A stretch of 64,000 nt of DNA, from contig CAZKAP010000002.1 in assembly GCA_964550895.1 (NCBI GenBank), positions 55,686 through 119,685 on the forward strand. The letters run 5' to 3'. The notes beneath the pieces were generated by a model. It ran no database searches, was not told where the DNA came from, and was given only the letters and a program-made list of their open reading frames with translations. The first letter of the stretch is position 1. The number at the start of each line of letters is the position of its first letter. The translations under genes were made by a program, and so were the position numbers. Shown one piece after another: positions 28,155-36,547 of this stretch. Source of the DNA: CAZKAP01 sp964550895. Lineage in GTDB: Bacteria > Bacteroidota > Bacteroidia > Flavobacteriales > Flavobacteriaceae.

Positions 28155-30359
28155 TTGAGGATATTAGATCGATACATTCTTAGCCGCTTCCTGCTCAACT
28201 TCGTCAGCTCGTTTGCCATACTGCTGTTCATCTTCATCTTCCAGGCAATCTGGTTGTTCGTGGACGAGTGGGCAGGAAAGGACCTGGATCTGTCCGTCAT
28301 GGCCAAGTTTCTCTGGAATCTGATCCCCACTCTGCTGGACAAGGTTATACTCTTTACCGTTTTGCTCTCCAGTATCCTCACCTTTGGAAATCTCGCAGAA
28401 AACTACGAGTTCGCCGCCATGAAAGCTTCCGGGGTATCTCTTATGCGGAGCATGCGGGCGCCCACGCTTTTTTCCATCCTGCTCGGCTTCGCGACCTTTC
28501 TGCTGGCCAATTACGTGACTCCTAGGGCGGAGCAGCAGATCTTTAACATGCGGACGAACCTCAAGGACATCAAGCCGGCCTCCGTGATTATCGAAGGGGT
28601 TTTCAGTGATATAGAGGGCTCGAACATGAACATGATGGTCAGTGAAAAGTACGGGGAGAACGACAGCAAGCTCAGGGACATCATCATCCATCAGAAATCC
28701 GGCGTGGGCAAGAATACCACGGTCATTCGTGCGCAGACCGGAGAACTCCTGGGGGGAGACGATTCCGGTCTCGTTCAGTTGATCCTCAACGACGGGTATT
28801 ACTATGAGGAGGTACAGCCAAAAAGCGCGAAAGAACGGCGCAAACACCCCTTCGCCAAGGCCTACTTCAAAACATACATAAAGAATATCGACCTTTCGTC
28901 CCTCACTCAGCGAAACATAGACGACGACCGGGGTATAGTGACGGACAAGATGAAGTCTGTACAGCGGTTGTATAAGGATATCGATTCCCTGAAGAATACC
29001 AATGTAGACCAGATTCAGGCATTTTCAAGGAATTCCAACCTGCGTCTCGGTGCCTTTCCGCTGAGGAATAAGCAAGGAAAGGATTCCGTCATCAGCACGG
29101 ACCGCAAGCAAGGGAGTTACGAAAGCCGGGTATTTCAGGGCAATACACAAAACATACCCGCCCGGGCTAACACCGCCGGCACGACCGGGGATTCGGTGGC
29201 CCGTCCACTATTGCGGGAAGCGACTACATCCCGGGTTCGACTGGATTCGGGCCATGTTGCGGCCAGCCCGGGCCCGGAGCCGGAAGTGACCCCTGTAGCC
29301 GATTTGGATCTAATCATCAACGGCCTGCCCTACTGGAGGCAGGAACAGGTCTACCGGAACACGGAGAATAACATTGTCAGCCTGGTCAATACCGTACGTG
29401 CGAAGACCAAAAACCTGAAGGTTCAGAGGGAACGCTACAGCCGGCACCTGCTATCACTGCACAAGAAGTTTGCCCTGGCGTTTTCCTGCATCATATTGTT
29501 CTTTATCGGGGCCCCCCTGGGAGCCATCATCAAAAAAGGGGGTATCGGTTTCCCCATGGTGATTGCCTTCCTGCTCTTTATCGTCTACTACTTCCTCGGT
29601 GTGGCCGCCGAAAACTTTGCCAAGAAAGGGAATATGGAGCCCGTCCTCGGAGCCTGGCTTTCCACACTGGTCATGCTTCCCTTGAGTATCGTACTGACGC
29701 GCAGGGCGAACCGGGACAAGCAGTTCGCGGGCATAAACACCGGTTTCTCCGGGGTTTTCCAGAGACTCAAACTGCGCAAGACACCGCAGCAGGAAGCCGA
29801 GGTCGAAACCGGGTTTCCCGGGCCCGAAACAATGCTTTCCATCGAGGTTTCTGCCGAGGAACACCAACAATTGGGCGGGCTGACCGATCCCGAACTCAAG
29901 GCATATGCCCTGGAGGTTTACCGGGACCGTCGGAGCTGGGACGCGGCTCTACCGGCCCTAAGGATACTGCAGGATCGTTCCGCCGATATCGATGACCTTC
30001 GAAAGCAATACCTGCGCACACGATCGGAATACAAGCGCTACAAGGTGCTGAATAAACGATTTAACAGCCAGAACCGGGTGCTGCTGATCACCTATGTGCT
30101 GGCCCTGGGTGCCTATGTCATTAACCTGATTACGGAGGAGGGTACCCAATCTGCGATTTATTTGTTCGTGGGGATGTTTTCGCTGGTGTTGTACCTGGTC
30201 TTTTTCCTGCGATTGCGCAATACATTAAACGAAGTCCGGTTCGCCAAGGCAGACGCTACGCGCCCGGTTCCGGTATATTGGATGATCCTGGCCTTTCTGG
30301 CCTACCCGGTCATGTACCTTCCCATTCTGAAGAAATTAAAGAATTATATCACGGTTTAA
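28155..30359 (+). CDS. LPS export permease LptF/LptG family, extended form
   Basis: An inner-membrane permease subunit of the LptBFGC machine, which extracts lipopolysaccharide for transport to the outer membrane. The start is a TTG with an AAGGA ribosome-binding site just before it. It gives MRILDRYILSRFLLNF, the standard family N-terminus. Three membrane segments, a periplasmic jellyroll (about 140-430) and three more membrane segments (about 440-540) form the core. At 734 residues it is about twice the E. coli length. There is a low-complexity insertion rich in Gly, Thr and Arg around 330-400, and a ~190-residue C-terminal extension with further membrane segments. LptF and LptG cannot be told apart here. 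The ribBA start follows immediately after its stop. Confidence 0.85.
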   Translation: MRILDRYILSRFLLNFVSSFAILLFIFIFQAIWLFVDEWAGKDLDLSVMAKFLWNLIPTLLDKVILFTVLLSSILTFGNLAENYEFAAMKASGVSLMRSMRAPTLFSILLGFATFLLANYVTPRAEQQIFNMRTNLKDIKPASVIIEGVFSDIEGSNMNMMVSEKYGENDSKLRDIIIHQKSGVGKNTTVIRAQTGELLGGDDSGLVQLILNDGYYYEEVQPKSAKERRKHPFAKAYFKTYIKNIDLSSLTQRNIDDDRGIVTDKMKSVQRLYKDIDSLKNTNVDQIQAFSRNSNLRLGAFPLRNKQGKDSVISTDRKQGSYESRVFQGNTQNIPARANTAGTTGDSVARPLLREATTSRVRLDSGHVAASPGPEPEVTPVADLDLIINGLPYWRQEQVYRNTENNIVSLVNTVRAKTKNLKVQRERYSRHLLSLHKKFALAFSCIILFFIGAPLGAIIKKGGIGFPMVIAFLLFIVYYFLGVAAENFAKKGNMEPVLGAWLSTLVMLPLSIVLTRRANRDKQFAGINTGFSGVFQRLKLRKTPQQEAEVETGFPGPETMLSIEVSAEEHQQLGGLTDPELKAYALEVYRDRRSWDAALPALRILQDRSADIDDLRKQYLRTRSEYKRYKVLNKRFNSQNRVLLITYVLALGAYVINLITEEGTQSAIYLFVGMFSLVLYLVFFLRLRNTLNEVRFAKADATRPVPVYWMILAFLAYPVMYLPILKKLKNYITV

Positions 30360-31511
30360 ATGGACACGTCTGAATCTACCCCCCCATCCAAGCATTCTCT
30401 GGATCGCATAGAAGATGCGGTTGAAGATATCCGAGCCGGCAAGGTGATTATCGTCGTAGATGATGAAAACCGCGAAAACGAGGGGGATTTTATTGCCGCT
30501 GCCGAAACCATAACTCCGGAGACGGTTAATTTCATGGCTACGCACGGACGCGGGCTCATTTGCGCACCCCTTACGGAAGGCCGGTGCCGTGAACTGGGAC
30601 TGCAGAAGATGGTCGATCACAACACCGACCCCCTGGAGACGGCATTCACCGTCTCGGTCGATCTCAGGGGAAATGGAGTAACGACGGGTATTTCCGCCCT
30701 GGACCGGACCAAGACCATACAAGCCCTTATCGATCCGGTCACCAAGGCTCACGAACTGGCGCGTCCGGGACATATTTTTCCGCTGATTGCAAAAGAAGGC
30801 GGTGTATTGCGACGCAGTGGCCATACCGAGGCGGCCATTGATCTGGCCCGACTGGCCGGCCTCAAGCCTGCCGGAGTGATCGTGGAAATCATGAATGAGG
30901 ACGGCTCTATGGCCCGTCTCCCGGATTTGTTTAAGGTGGCCGAACGCTTTGATTTGAAGATCGTTTCCATAGAAGACCTGATCGCCTATCGCATACAGCA
31001 CGACAGCCTGATCGAACGCAAGACGAACTTTACCGTCGACACCCGTTTCGGAGCATTCGAACTGCACGCCTTCCAGCAAACCACCAATGATCAGGTACAC
31101 GTGGCGCTCACCAAAGGAAGTTGGGAGCCGGAAGAGCCCGTACCCGTGCGAATCAATTCTCATCAGGTGAACAACGACATCCTCGGCAACCTCACCGATC
31201 ATCCGGACCGTGCCCTTCAGCGCATGTTCGACAAGGTCAATGAGATCGGGAAAGGGGTAGTCGTATTCATCGATCAGGGAAGCGCACCGTTCGACCTGCT
31301 GGCCCGGCTCAATGCCTATAAGAAGCTTCAGGAGGAAGGGATAAAGAAAGCACCCCGGGTCGGCATGGACAATAAGGATTACGGCATCGGCGCCCAGATC
31401 CTGCACAGCCTGGGCGTCAAGAACATTCGCCTGATTTCGAATTCGCAGCAGCTTAGGCGGGTGGGTATTTCGGGTTTTGGTTTGGAGATTGTGGATATCG
31501 TTCCGTACTAG
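30360..31511 (+). CDS. ribB: RibBA-type protein: 3,4-dihydroxy-2-butanone-4-phosphate synthase with degenerate GTP cyclohydrolase II half
   Basis: Residues ~14-212 are a full RibB domain, which makes the four-carbon unit of riboflavin from ribulose-5-phosphate. Visible motifs are DDENRENEGDF, the acidic metal and substrate loop, ATHGRGLICAPL, and GHTEAAIDLARLAGL. Residues ~216-383 have the fold pattern of GTP cyclohydrolase II (VRINSHQVNNDILGN, DYGIGAQILHSLGV). However, this half contains no cysteine at all, so the three zinc ligands are missing. It should therefore not open GTP, and a separate ribA is expected elsewhere. The ATG follows the lptF/G stop with no gap. The 3' end overlaps the convergent TauE-like gene by 4 bases. 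Confidence 0.9.
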   Translation: MDTSESTPPSKHSLDRIEDAVEDIRAGKVIIVVDDENRENEGDFIAAAETITPETVNFMATHGRGLICAPLTEGRCRELGLQKMVDHNTDPLETAFTVSVDLRGNGVTTGISALDRTKTIQALIDPVTKAHELARPGHIFPLIAKEGGVLRRSGHTEAAIDLARLAGLKPAGVIVEIMNEDGSMARLPDLFKVAERFDLKIVSIEDLIAYRIQHDSLIERKTNFTVDTRFGAFELHAFQQTTNDQVHVALTKGSWEPEEPVPVRINSHQVNNDILGNLTDHPDRALQRMFDKVNEIGKGVVVFIDQGSAPFDLLARLNAYKKLQEEGIKKAPRVGMDNKDYGIGAQILHSLGVKNIRLISNSQQLRRVGISGFGLEIVDIVPY

Positions 31512-32269
31512 CTGAAGAACCAAAGCTTGATCGCCATAAACACCACCATGACGATCAGAAAGAACTTGACAAAATTATCGCCCCGTTTTACCGCTAAGCG
31601 TGAACTAACCCAGGCCCCAATGCCATTACCCAGGGCCAGCATGGCTCCGAGTTTCCAGTCCACCAGACCGTCAATAGCAAATACGGCCAGGGCTGCCAGG
31701 GTGTAGATGGCTACCACCGCCACCTTGGTGGCGTTAACTCGGTTCAGGTCCATAAGGTTCACGTGGTGGAGAAAGAGCATCATGGGGATCCCAATACCGG
31801 CATTGATGAAACCCCCGTAGATCCCAAACAGGAAAAAAGTACCTATACCTATCCACAGGTATTTACCTTGGGTACGTTCTAAAAACTCCTCAGCGCGAAT
31901 CTTCGGTTTCACCACGATCAGTACCACCACCACAATCATGATAATGGCCAGTATGCGATTGAAGACCTCTCCCCTGATATCTACGGCTATGCGGGCGCCG
32001 ATAATGGCACCAATGGTCGCGGCTATGCCCAGATAAAGACTGTACGGGAAGGTCTTTATACCCTTGCTTCGGAATCCGGATACTCCCATTGTGGACTGTA
32101 TGGCTATGGCCACCCGGTTTGTTCCATTCGCCACGGCAGGAGGCAGCCCGAGAAAGATCAGTACGGGAAGGGTAATCAGAGATCCCCCTCCCGCCATGGT
32201 ATTGATCACCCCTACCGCTATTCCCACGAAAAAGAGGATCAGAAACTGTGTCCACAACTCCATTTCCAT
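31508..32269 (-). CDS. Sulfite exporter TauE/SafE family membrane protein
   Basis: A 253-residue inner-membrane protein with about eight hydrophobic segments, of the TauE/SafE (DUF81) family. Members export or import sulfite, sulfoacetate or other organic anions; the substrate here is unknown. The N-terminal repeat GIAVGVINTMAGGGSLITLPVL and the second half GGFINAGIGIPMML show the internal duplication of the family. It converges with ribBA (4-base overlap). Its start is divergent from tRNA-Ser, with the tRNA promoter between them. Confidence 0.88.
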   Translation of the reverse strand: MEMELWTQFLILFFVGIAVGVINTMAGGGSLITLPVLIFLGLPPAVANGTNRVAIAIQSTMGVSGFRSKGIKTFPYSLYLGIAATIGAIIGARIAVDIRGEVFNRILAIIMIVVVVLIVVKPKIRAEEFLERTQGKYLWIGIGTFFLFGIYGGFINAGIGIPMMLFLHHVNLMDLNRVNATKVAVVAIYTLAALAVFAIDGLVDWKLGAMLALGNGIGAWVSSRLAVKRGDNFVKFFLIVMVVFMAIKLWFFS

Positions 32270-32358
32270 GCGGCCAAAAATAGCCCCTTTTATTGGCCTA
32301 GGGGCGGGACAACTTGAAAATATGGGCAGGTCATTAACACGGCCTGTGGAAAATTCAC

Positions 32359-32389
32359 TGTGGCCGTAGTAAAATCCTTTTTATATTTG
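32359..32389 (+). promoter_or_regulatory. Bacteroidetes-type promoter for tRNA-Ser
   Basis: A perfect -7 box TATATTTG at 32382-32389 lies 19 bases after TGTG at 32359-32362 (consensus -33 TTTG). This is the spacing known for the Bacteroidetes primary sigma factor. The mature tRNA begins 38 bases after the -7 box. Confidence 0.65.
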
Positions 32390-32427
32390 CACCCGCAATT
32401 GTGGGGAGTAAACCGCATTTGCGACCG

Positions 32428-32512
32428 GGAGGAATGGCAGAGTGGTCGAATGCGGCAGTCTTGAAAACTGTTGAGGGTCACACCTCCGGGGGTTCGAATC
32501 CCTCTTCCTCCG
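32428..32512 (+). tRNA. tRNA-Ser (anticodon TGA)
   Basis: The acceptor strands GGAGGAA and TTCCTCC pair, with discriminator G. The D arm reads GCAGAGTGGTCGAATGCGGC. The anticodon loop CTTGAAA gives anticodon TGA for UCA codons. A long class II variable arm is present (GAGG paired with CCTC), and the T arm carries GGTTCGAATCC, all as expected for serine tRNA. A full CCA is not encoded (GCA follows the acceptor). A consensus promoter precedes it and a terminator follows. Confidence 0.96.
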
Positions 32513-32552
32513 CATAAACGGCTGTCCCCAAGGGCAGCCGTTTTTTATTCCA
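32496..32552 (+). repeat. Direct repeat copy A: tRNA-Ser 3' end plus terminator
   Basis: Starts in the T arm (GAATCCCTCTTCCTCCGCA) and runs through the terminator to ATTCCA. It is matched by copy B at 32750-32805 with only about four differences over 57 positions. Confidence 0.75.
32517..32546 (+). terminator. Terminator of tRNA-Ser
   Basis: AACGGCTGTCC pairs with GGGCAGCCGTT (one G-T pair) around a four-base loop and is followed by six T, just after the tRNA. It has a near copy at 32771-32799. Confidence 0.85.
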
Positions 32553-32563
32553 TGAATTCTCTT
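32547..32563. repeat. Left arm of a 17-bp perfect inverted repeat
   Basis: ATTCCATGAATTCTCTT is the exact reverse complement of 32660-32676. The two arms lie 96 bases apart between the two copies of the tRNA 3' end. No transposase or known terminal-repeat family was recognised. Confidence 0.6.
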
Positions 32564-32659
32564 TAGCGCAGCTGAGTAACTTCGTTTCAGTTCGGTCGCA
32601 AAACCTGCGGTTTTGGTGAGCGTAATGAAACGGAGTTTAAAATGGTCCGGATGGACCAG

Positions 32660-32676
32660 AAGAGAATTCATGGAAT
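32660..32676. repeat. Right arm of the 17-bp inverted repeat
   Basis: AAGAGAATTCATGGAAT, the reverse complement of 32547-32563. It contains the ATG that opens the short frame ending at 32771. Confidence 0.6.
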
Positions 32677-32771
32677 ACACTTCGATCCCCCTTGAGATTG
32701 GCCTCTATGACCAGGATTCCCTTTTGGGAAGCACCGAGCGGAGCGAGGTGAATCCCTCTTTCTCCGCATAA
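32670..32771 (+). pseudogene. 33-codon frame ending in a tRNA-like tail, possible remnant of a tRNA-linked gene
   Basis: A short open frame beginning MEYTSIPLEIG and ending GSTERSEVNPSFSA. The last codons are the copy-B duplicate of the tRNA-Ser T arm and acceptor. Small GIY-YIG nuclease genes next to tRNA genes in Bacteroidetes can end in such tRNA-derived tails, so this may be the collapsed relic of one. No GIY-YIG motif remains, and the frame may be chance. Confidence 0.25.
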
Positions 32772-32805
32772 ACGGCTGTCTAAAGGGCAGCCGTTTTTTA
32801 TTCCA
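32750..32805 (+). repeat. Direct repeat copy B: imperfect second copy of tRNA-Ser 3' end plus terminator
   Basis: The sequence from GAATCCCTCTTTCTCCGCA to TTATTCCA repeats copy A with one C-to-T change in the acceptor and a short change in the terminator loop (CCCCAA against CTAAA). No 5' half of a tRNA precedes it, so it is not a functional tRNA gene. The pattern resembles an attachment-site duplication or a partial tandem duplication. Confidence 0.75.
32771..32799 (+). terminator. Second copy of the tRNA-Ser terminator
   Basis: AACGGCTGTC pairs with GGGCAGCCGTT, followed by six T. It is part of repeat copy B. Confidence 0.7.
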
Positions 32806-33258
32806 AGCATTTCTTTGTTACGGAGTACCAAAATCCGGTGTAAAATGGCCGCAAAGCCCACGGTTTTAGCGGACGGAGTGTGCACCACTTGCACCTGAAT
32901 CTATACATGATGCCTACTCGGGAAATGGCAAAAACATGAAGTGCTACTGGAGATAACGTGAAAAGATGATGACATGAACCAATTGACACTATTCATTTAA
33001 GACAGGGGATTAGTACTGATGCTTTAAATTAAATCATTGAATAAATCCACTTGTTCATTGACATTTTGATTTGATTTTGGTTCGGTGAGGAGTTGCATGG
33101 GTTAGAACCTAGCTCAGCAAGTACACATCGAACTGTAAGGCGGCAAATTTCGATAATCCCAATAATTGGACCATCGGTAAAGCGGAACGCTTTACGAATT
33201 GCATAAATACGAGTCGATGCAAAATCGGATACGATTAGGTTCTCTTATTTCCGATATG
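32806..33258. other. Intergenic region without a supported gene
   Basis: Sequence after the tRNA repeat and before the terminator of the phosphatase gene. Just after copy B it echoes the stretch after copy A, with a CGCAAA...CGGTTTT...CGGAGT pattern near 32860. A perfect hairpin GTAAAGCG-GAA-CGCTTTAC lies at 33177-33195 with no T-run. The region is AT-richer than its surroundings. No convincing coding frame or RNA gene was recognised. Confidence 0.5.
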
Positions 33259-33294
33259 AAAATAGGCCTCCTGAAACCGACAGGAAGCCTATTT
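33259..33294 (-). terminator. Terminator after the PhoD-like phosphatase gene
   Basis: AATAGGC and GCCTATT, plus the inner CTCCTG and CAGGA, form an imperfect long stem around ACCG, with A/T runs on both sides. It lies 23 bases past the phosphatase stop on the minus strand and may work in both directions. Confidence 0.7.
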
Positions 33295-33316
33295 CGATTC
33301 GTACAATCGGTACTTA

Positions 33317-35047
33317 TTAAACACTCAGAGACGGTCCGGGAATGGCCGCATATGCCTCAGAGAGAATATCGCTGACAAAGATCCATTGGGAGGTTGCTCC
33401 ACTGCCATTGATTGTGACCAAGTTAAACCCGCGCTGAGAAGCGTCGAAATAGTTCAGGTCGTCGATCAGGGTTACTATGGCCTGCTCAAAACCGGCAATG
33501 GTAGCAGGGTCTGTACCCAGGAATTGTTCGAATCCTGGAGAAGATACGGAAGAGGTAGCAAATTCAGTGGCAACCATCGATCCATCCTGAGTCTTCAGGG
33601 TGTTGCTCCAGGCATTATGGGTATCCCCGGCAAGAACCAGTGATTGCCTACCCTGAAGGGCCGCGAGTACAGCTTCCCGTTCAATTGGATATCCGTCCCA
33701 AGCATCCAGATTATAAGGAATTTCGGTGTTAAGCCTCAGCAATTCTCCCTCGGTAAGGGTAGGGTCATTATTCAATGCCCGCACCTTAAGGGTAACCAGT
33801 TCGGTAAGTGCCGTATTAAACCCAATAAGGGTAGCATCCGAAACGGTACCGGTTGCTTCCAGCTCTGCCGTTATGGCCCCAAGGAATACAAGGAGTTCAG
33901 CGGGTACGTTCATCCGCCCCATAAGAACCTGCTGACCCAAAACCTGCCACTGGGCACTACTCGACTGAATTTCACTTAAAAGCCAGTTCAGCTGGGTTTC
34001 TCCCAGGAGAGTTCGGGTTGGATCGAGTAAATCCGTTTGAAAGGCAACCGCATCCAGATTGCCCTGATTGTCGATGTAGTCACCGTAATCGAGCTGCTTG
34101 GTTCGCCCGATCAGGCGCGTATCAAGCATAATCAGGTTCACGAGATTTCCGATCTGGAAGCTGCGGTATATAATACTTGAGTTGTTAGTTCGGGCCGGCA
34201 TGTATTCACTATACGCCTGAAGAGCTGCCTGTTTGCGTGCTTCAAAGCTTCCTTCGTCTTCCTGATGGTTTTCTGCACCATCGATGTAGGCATCATTAGT
34301 TACTTCATGGTCGTCCCAAACCGCGATAAACGGTTTCTTTTGATGCGCCAGTTTCAGACCGGAATCGCTGCGATATTGGCGGTACCGGGTCCGGTAATCT
34401 CCCAGAGAGATAATCTCGGAACCTGGCTCCGGAGCCCTCCCGAGCGTATCCGTGAACGGAGTCGTCCCGTACTCGCCCTGTCCATACTCGTAGATATAGT
34501 CTCCCAGGTGAATAATCACATCGGCATCCGAATTGGCCATTTCCGTGTAAACATGAAAGAATCCGGAAGCGAAGTTTGCACAGGATGTGATCGCGAATTT
34601 AACTTCGGCAGCATCATTGGAGAACGTCAGTGTTTCACCCACATCGGATTTGGCATCGTCTTCGGCATTAGCGAAACGGTAATACAGTTTCAGTCCCGGA
34701 TCCAGTTCCTGTACTTCGATGGATACCGTGTAGTCCCTGTTGGCATCTGTGGTAACCACTCCTTCTCTGAGGATGTTGTTGAAGTTGGCATCGGTCGAGA
34801 CCTGCCATGTAATGTCTGCCGTAGCCTCGGTGGTAGAATACCGTGTCCAGATAATAACGGAAGAGTTGGTCGGATCGAAGCTGGCCACACCGAAGTCAAA
34901 ATTCCGATCGGTAAGGGTATCAAAATCGATTTGTGTCAGTGTGTCATCGTCGTTGTTACAACTGATAAAATTGGGCGTCAGAATTATTCCCCCGGCAGCG
35001 AGGGATGCCTTTCTGATAAACTGTCTGCGACTGGAATGGGTATTCAT
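33317..35047 (-). CDS. phoD: PhoD-like alkaline phosphatase/phosphodiesterase, Tat-exported
   Basis: A metallophosphoesterase of the PhoD family that releases phosphate from phosphomono- or diesters outside the cytoplasmic membrane. The N-terminus NTHSSRRQFIRKASLAAGG is a twin-arginine signal, so it is exported folded with its metals. A cysteine follows in TPNFISCNN and could be a lipobox. After an Ig-like PhoD N-terminal domain (about 45-140) come the metal-site motifs HLGDYIYEYG, WDDHEVTND, QVLGQQVLM and LAGDTHNAW. The 576 residues are typical. It stands alone with a terminator behind it and a ~400-base upstream region. Confidence 0.9.
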   Translation of the reverse strand: MNTHSSRRQFIRKASLAAGGIILTPNFISCNNDDDTLTQIDFDTLTDRNFDFGVASFDPTNSSVIIWTRYSTTEATADITWQVSTDANFNNILREGVVTTDANRDYTVSIEVQELDPGLKLYYRFANAEDDAKSDVGETLTFSNDAAEVKFAITSCANFASGFFHVYTEMANSDADVIIHLGDYIYEYGQGEYGTTPFTDTLGRAPEPGSEIISLGDYRTRYRQYRSDSGLKLAHQKKPFIAVWDDHEVTNDAYIDGAENHQEDEGSFEARKQAALQAYSEYMPARTNNSSIIYRSFQIGNLVNLIMLDTRLIGRTKQLDYGDYIDNQGNLDAVAFQTDLLDPTRTLLGETQLNWLLSEIQSSSAQWQVLGQQVLMGRMNVPAELLVFLGAITAELEATGTVSDATLIGFNTALTELVTLKVRALNNDPTLTEGELLRLNTEIPYNLDAWDGYPIEREAVLAALQGRQSLVLAGDTHNAWSNTLKTQDGSMVATEFATSSVSSPGFEQFLGTDPATIAGFEQAIVTLIDDLNYFDASQRGFNLVTINGSGATSQWIFVSDILSEAYAAIPGPSLSV

Positions 35048-35446
35048 TTTTTACGAATATTTTGGTTTTGGAATTATTTAGAATTTTAAGAATTCATTTT
35101 TCTCCTGCACTTTGATCTAAACCCTAGAGGCATTTGATCGGAGGAAATTCATTAATAAACTGACCACGATCATCTACGGAGTAAAGTAAGTACCTAATGG
35201 GTAGTAATGAACTTGAATAAAGGTCAAGAAATCATTACATAATGGTAAGTAATTAGCAATTATCTGCAACTGGCCGGTTTTCTGTTTACAATGAAGGTGC
35301 CTCTTAAATATGCTTGAAGTTGTAGCTAGAAGAAATAAGCTGTTCTCTGAATTGAGCGCTTTTATGAATGACCGTCGAAAACGGTTCAACTTTCCTGCTT
35401 ATCTTGAATGGGTAACCATTTGTTCTAAATTCTAAAGACGCAACAC
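35048..35446. other. Divergent intergenic region, phoD-like and Gfo/Idh/MocA genes
   Basis: About 400 AT-rich bases with promoters expected in both directions. A 14-base direct repeat with two differences is present: TAATGGGTAGTAAT at 35195 and TAATGGTAAGTAAT at 35240. A short dyad ACCGT-CGAAA-ACGGT lies near 35371. No coding frame with family resemblance was seen. Confidence 0.5.
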
Positions 35447-36547
35447 ATGATCAAAATAGGCCTGATCGGATGCGGAATGATTGCTGAATTAGGGCATCTT
35501 CCGGCCATTCAACAAACACAGGGAATCGTTCTCGAATCCGTCTATGACAGCCGCTGGGAAAGGGCACTTGAAATGCAAAAGCGCTTTCATGCAAAACACG
35601 CCTACCCGAGGGAAGAGGACTTCTGGAAGTGCGACTTCGATGCGGTGGTAATCTGTACTCCTGCTCCACTCCATCTGGAGCACTGTACAAAGGCCGCACA
35701 ATACGGAAAGCACATCCTCTGTGAAAAACCGCTTGCCATGACCGTCGAAGAAATTGAGCAAATGATATCGGTAACAAACGAAGCTGGAGTTAAACTTTAT
35801 ACAGGTTTCACTTACCGATTCAGCCCCTCGGCCCTGGAAATACACCGGCTGGTTCATAGGGGAGCCATAGGGGAAGCCCGTTCGCTGAGGCTGATTTACA
35901 TATGGAATGCCCATGGTAAATGGGCGTATGATTCGTCGGGTAATCGGATACCAAGCCCACTGCGCACGGGGAGGATGCACGAAGGCGGCCCCATGGTGGA
36001 CTGCGGCGTACATCAGATCGATCTGGCCCGATGGTGGCTGGGATCTGAAATCAACTCAAGCAGGGGCATAGGTGTATGGGTGGAGGATTTCGAGGCGCCC
36101 GACCACATATACCTTCACATGGGGCACGAAAATGGAGCCCATACCATGGTAGAAATAAGCTATTCCTATCATGCAACCTCCAAACACCCCCGAAGCAACT
36201 TTCAATACGAACTCATAGGCACCGATGGGGTGATCCGTTACAACCGGGAGGAACACAATTTCGAACTCCGAAATTCGCACGGAACGCAACACCTGCCCTG
36301 GTACCCCGAGAAGAATTTTCTGGGCATGTACAAGGAACTGGAATATGCGCTTAGCCATAATGAGGATCGCAATATGCCATCGGCCACGGACGGCCTTAAG
36401 GCCACCCAAATTGCCAGGCAAACAACGCTGCAGGCCATAGCGGATCGTGAACCGGGTAGCCTAAGACACCATTCGACCATGTTAAGCGCCAAAGAGGACG
36501 AAAGCGGTTTATTCATACCGGCAGATATCTCTGAGCCGTTTAGCTAA
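35447..36547 (+). CDS. Gfo/Idh/MocA family NAD(P)-dependent oxidoreductase
   Basis: A soluble 366-residue dehydrogenase that probably oxidises or reduces a hydroxyl of a sugar or cyclitol. The N-terminal Rossmann fold begins at once with IKIGLIGCGMIAELGHLPAI. The family EKP motif is present as LCEKPLAM, and the C-terminal alpha/beta domain carries GPMVDCGVHQIDLARWWLG with the conserved Asp and His. There is no signal peptide. Neighbours do not reveal a sugar pathway, so the substrate is unknown. A terminator-like hairpin lies about 190 bases after the stop. Confidence 0.92.
   Translation: MIKIGLIGCGMIAELGHLPAIQQTQGIVLESVYDSRWERALEMQKRFHAKHAYPREEDFWKCDFDAVVICTPAPLHLEHCTKAAQYGKHILCEKPLAMTVEEIEQMISVTNEAGVKLYTGFTYRFSPSALEIHRLVHRGAIGEARSLRLIYIWNAHGKWAYDSSGNRIPSPLRTGRMHEGGPMVDCGVHQIDLARWWLGSEINSSRGIGVWVEDFEAPDHIYLHMGHENGAHTMVEISYSYHATSKHPRSNFQYELIGTDGVIRYNREEHNFELRNSHGTQHLPWYPEKNFLGMYKELEYALSHNEDRNMPSATDGLKATQIARQTTLQAIADREPGSLRHHSTMLSAKEDESGLFIPADISEPFS

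Noticed and set aside
30336..31523. 395-codon open frame antisense to ribBA
   Set aside because: Shadow of a real gene. The plus strand encodes a clear RibB domain and the antisense peptide has no recognisable motif.
32381..32680. 99-codon minus-strand frame reading RKRDSNPRRCDPQQFSRL
   Set aside because: It is antisense to tRNA-Ser. Such peptides are a well-known artefact of translating the complement of serine tRNA genes.
32637..32894. 85-codon minus-strand frame across the second tRNA 3'-end copy
   Set aside because: It is the same artefact on repeat copy B and has no start signals or family resemblance.
33085..33160. tRNA-like stretch with CTAGCTCAGC
   Set aside because: It resembles a D arm only. 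No acceptor, anticodon or T arm could be paired around it.
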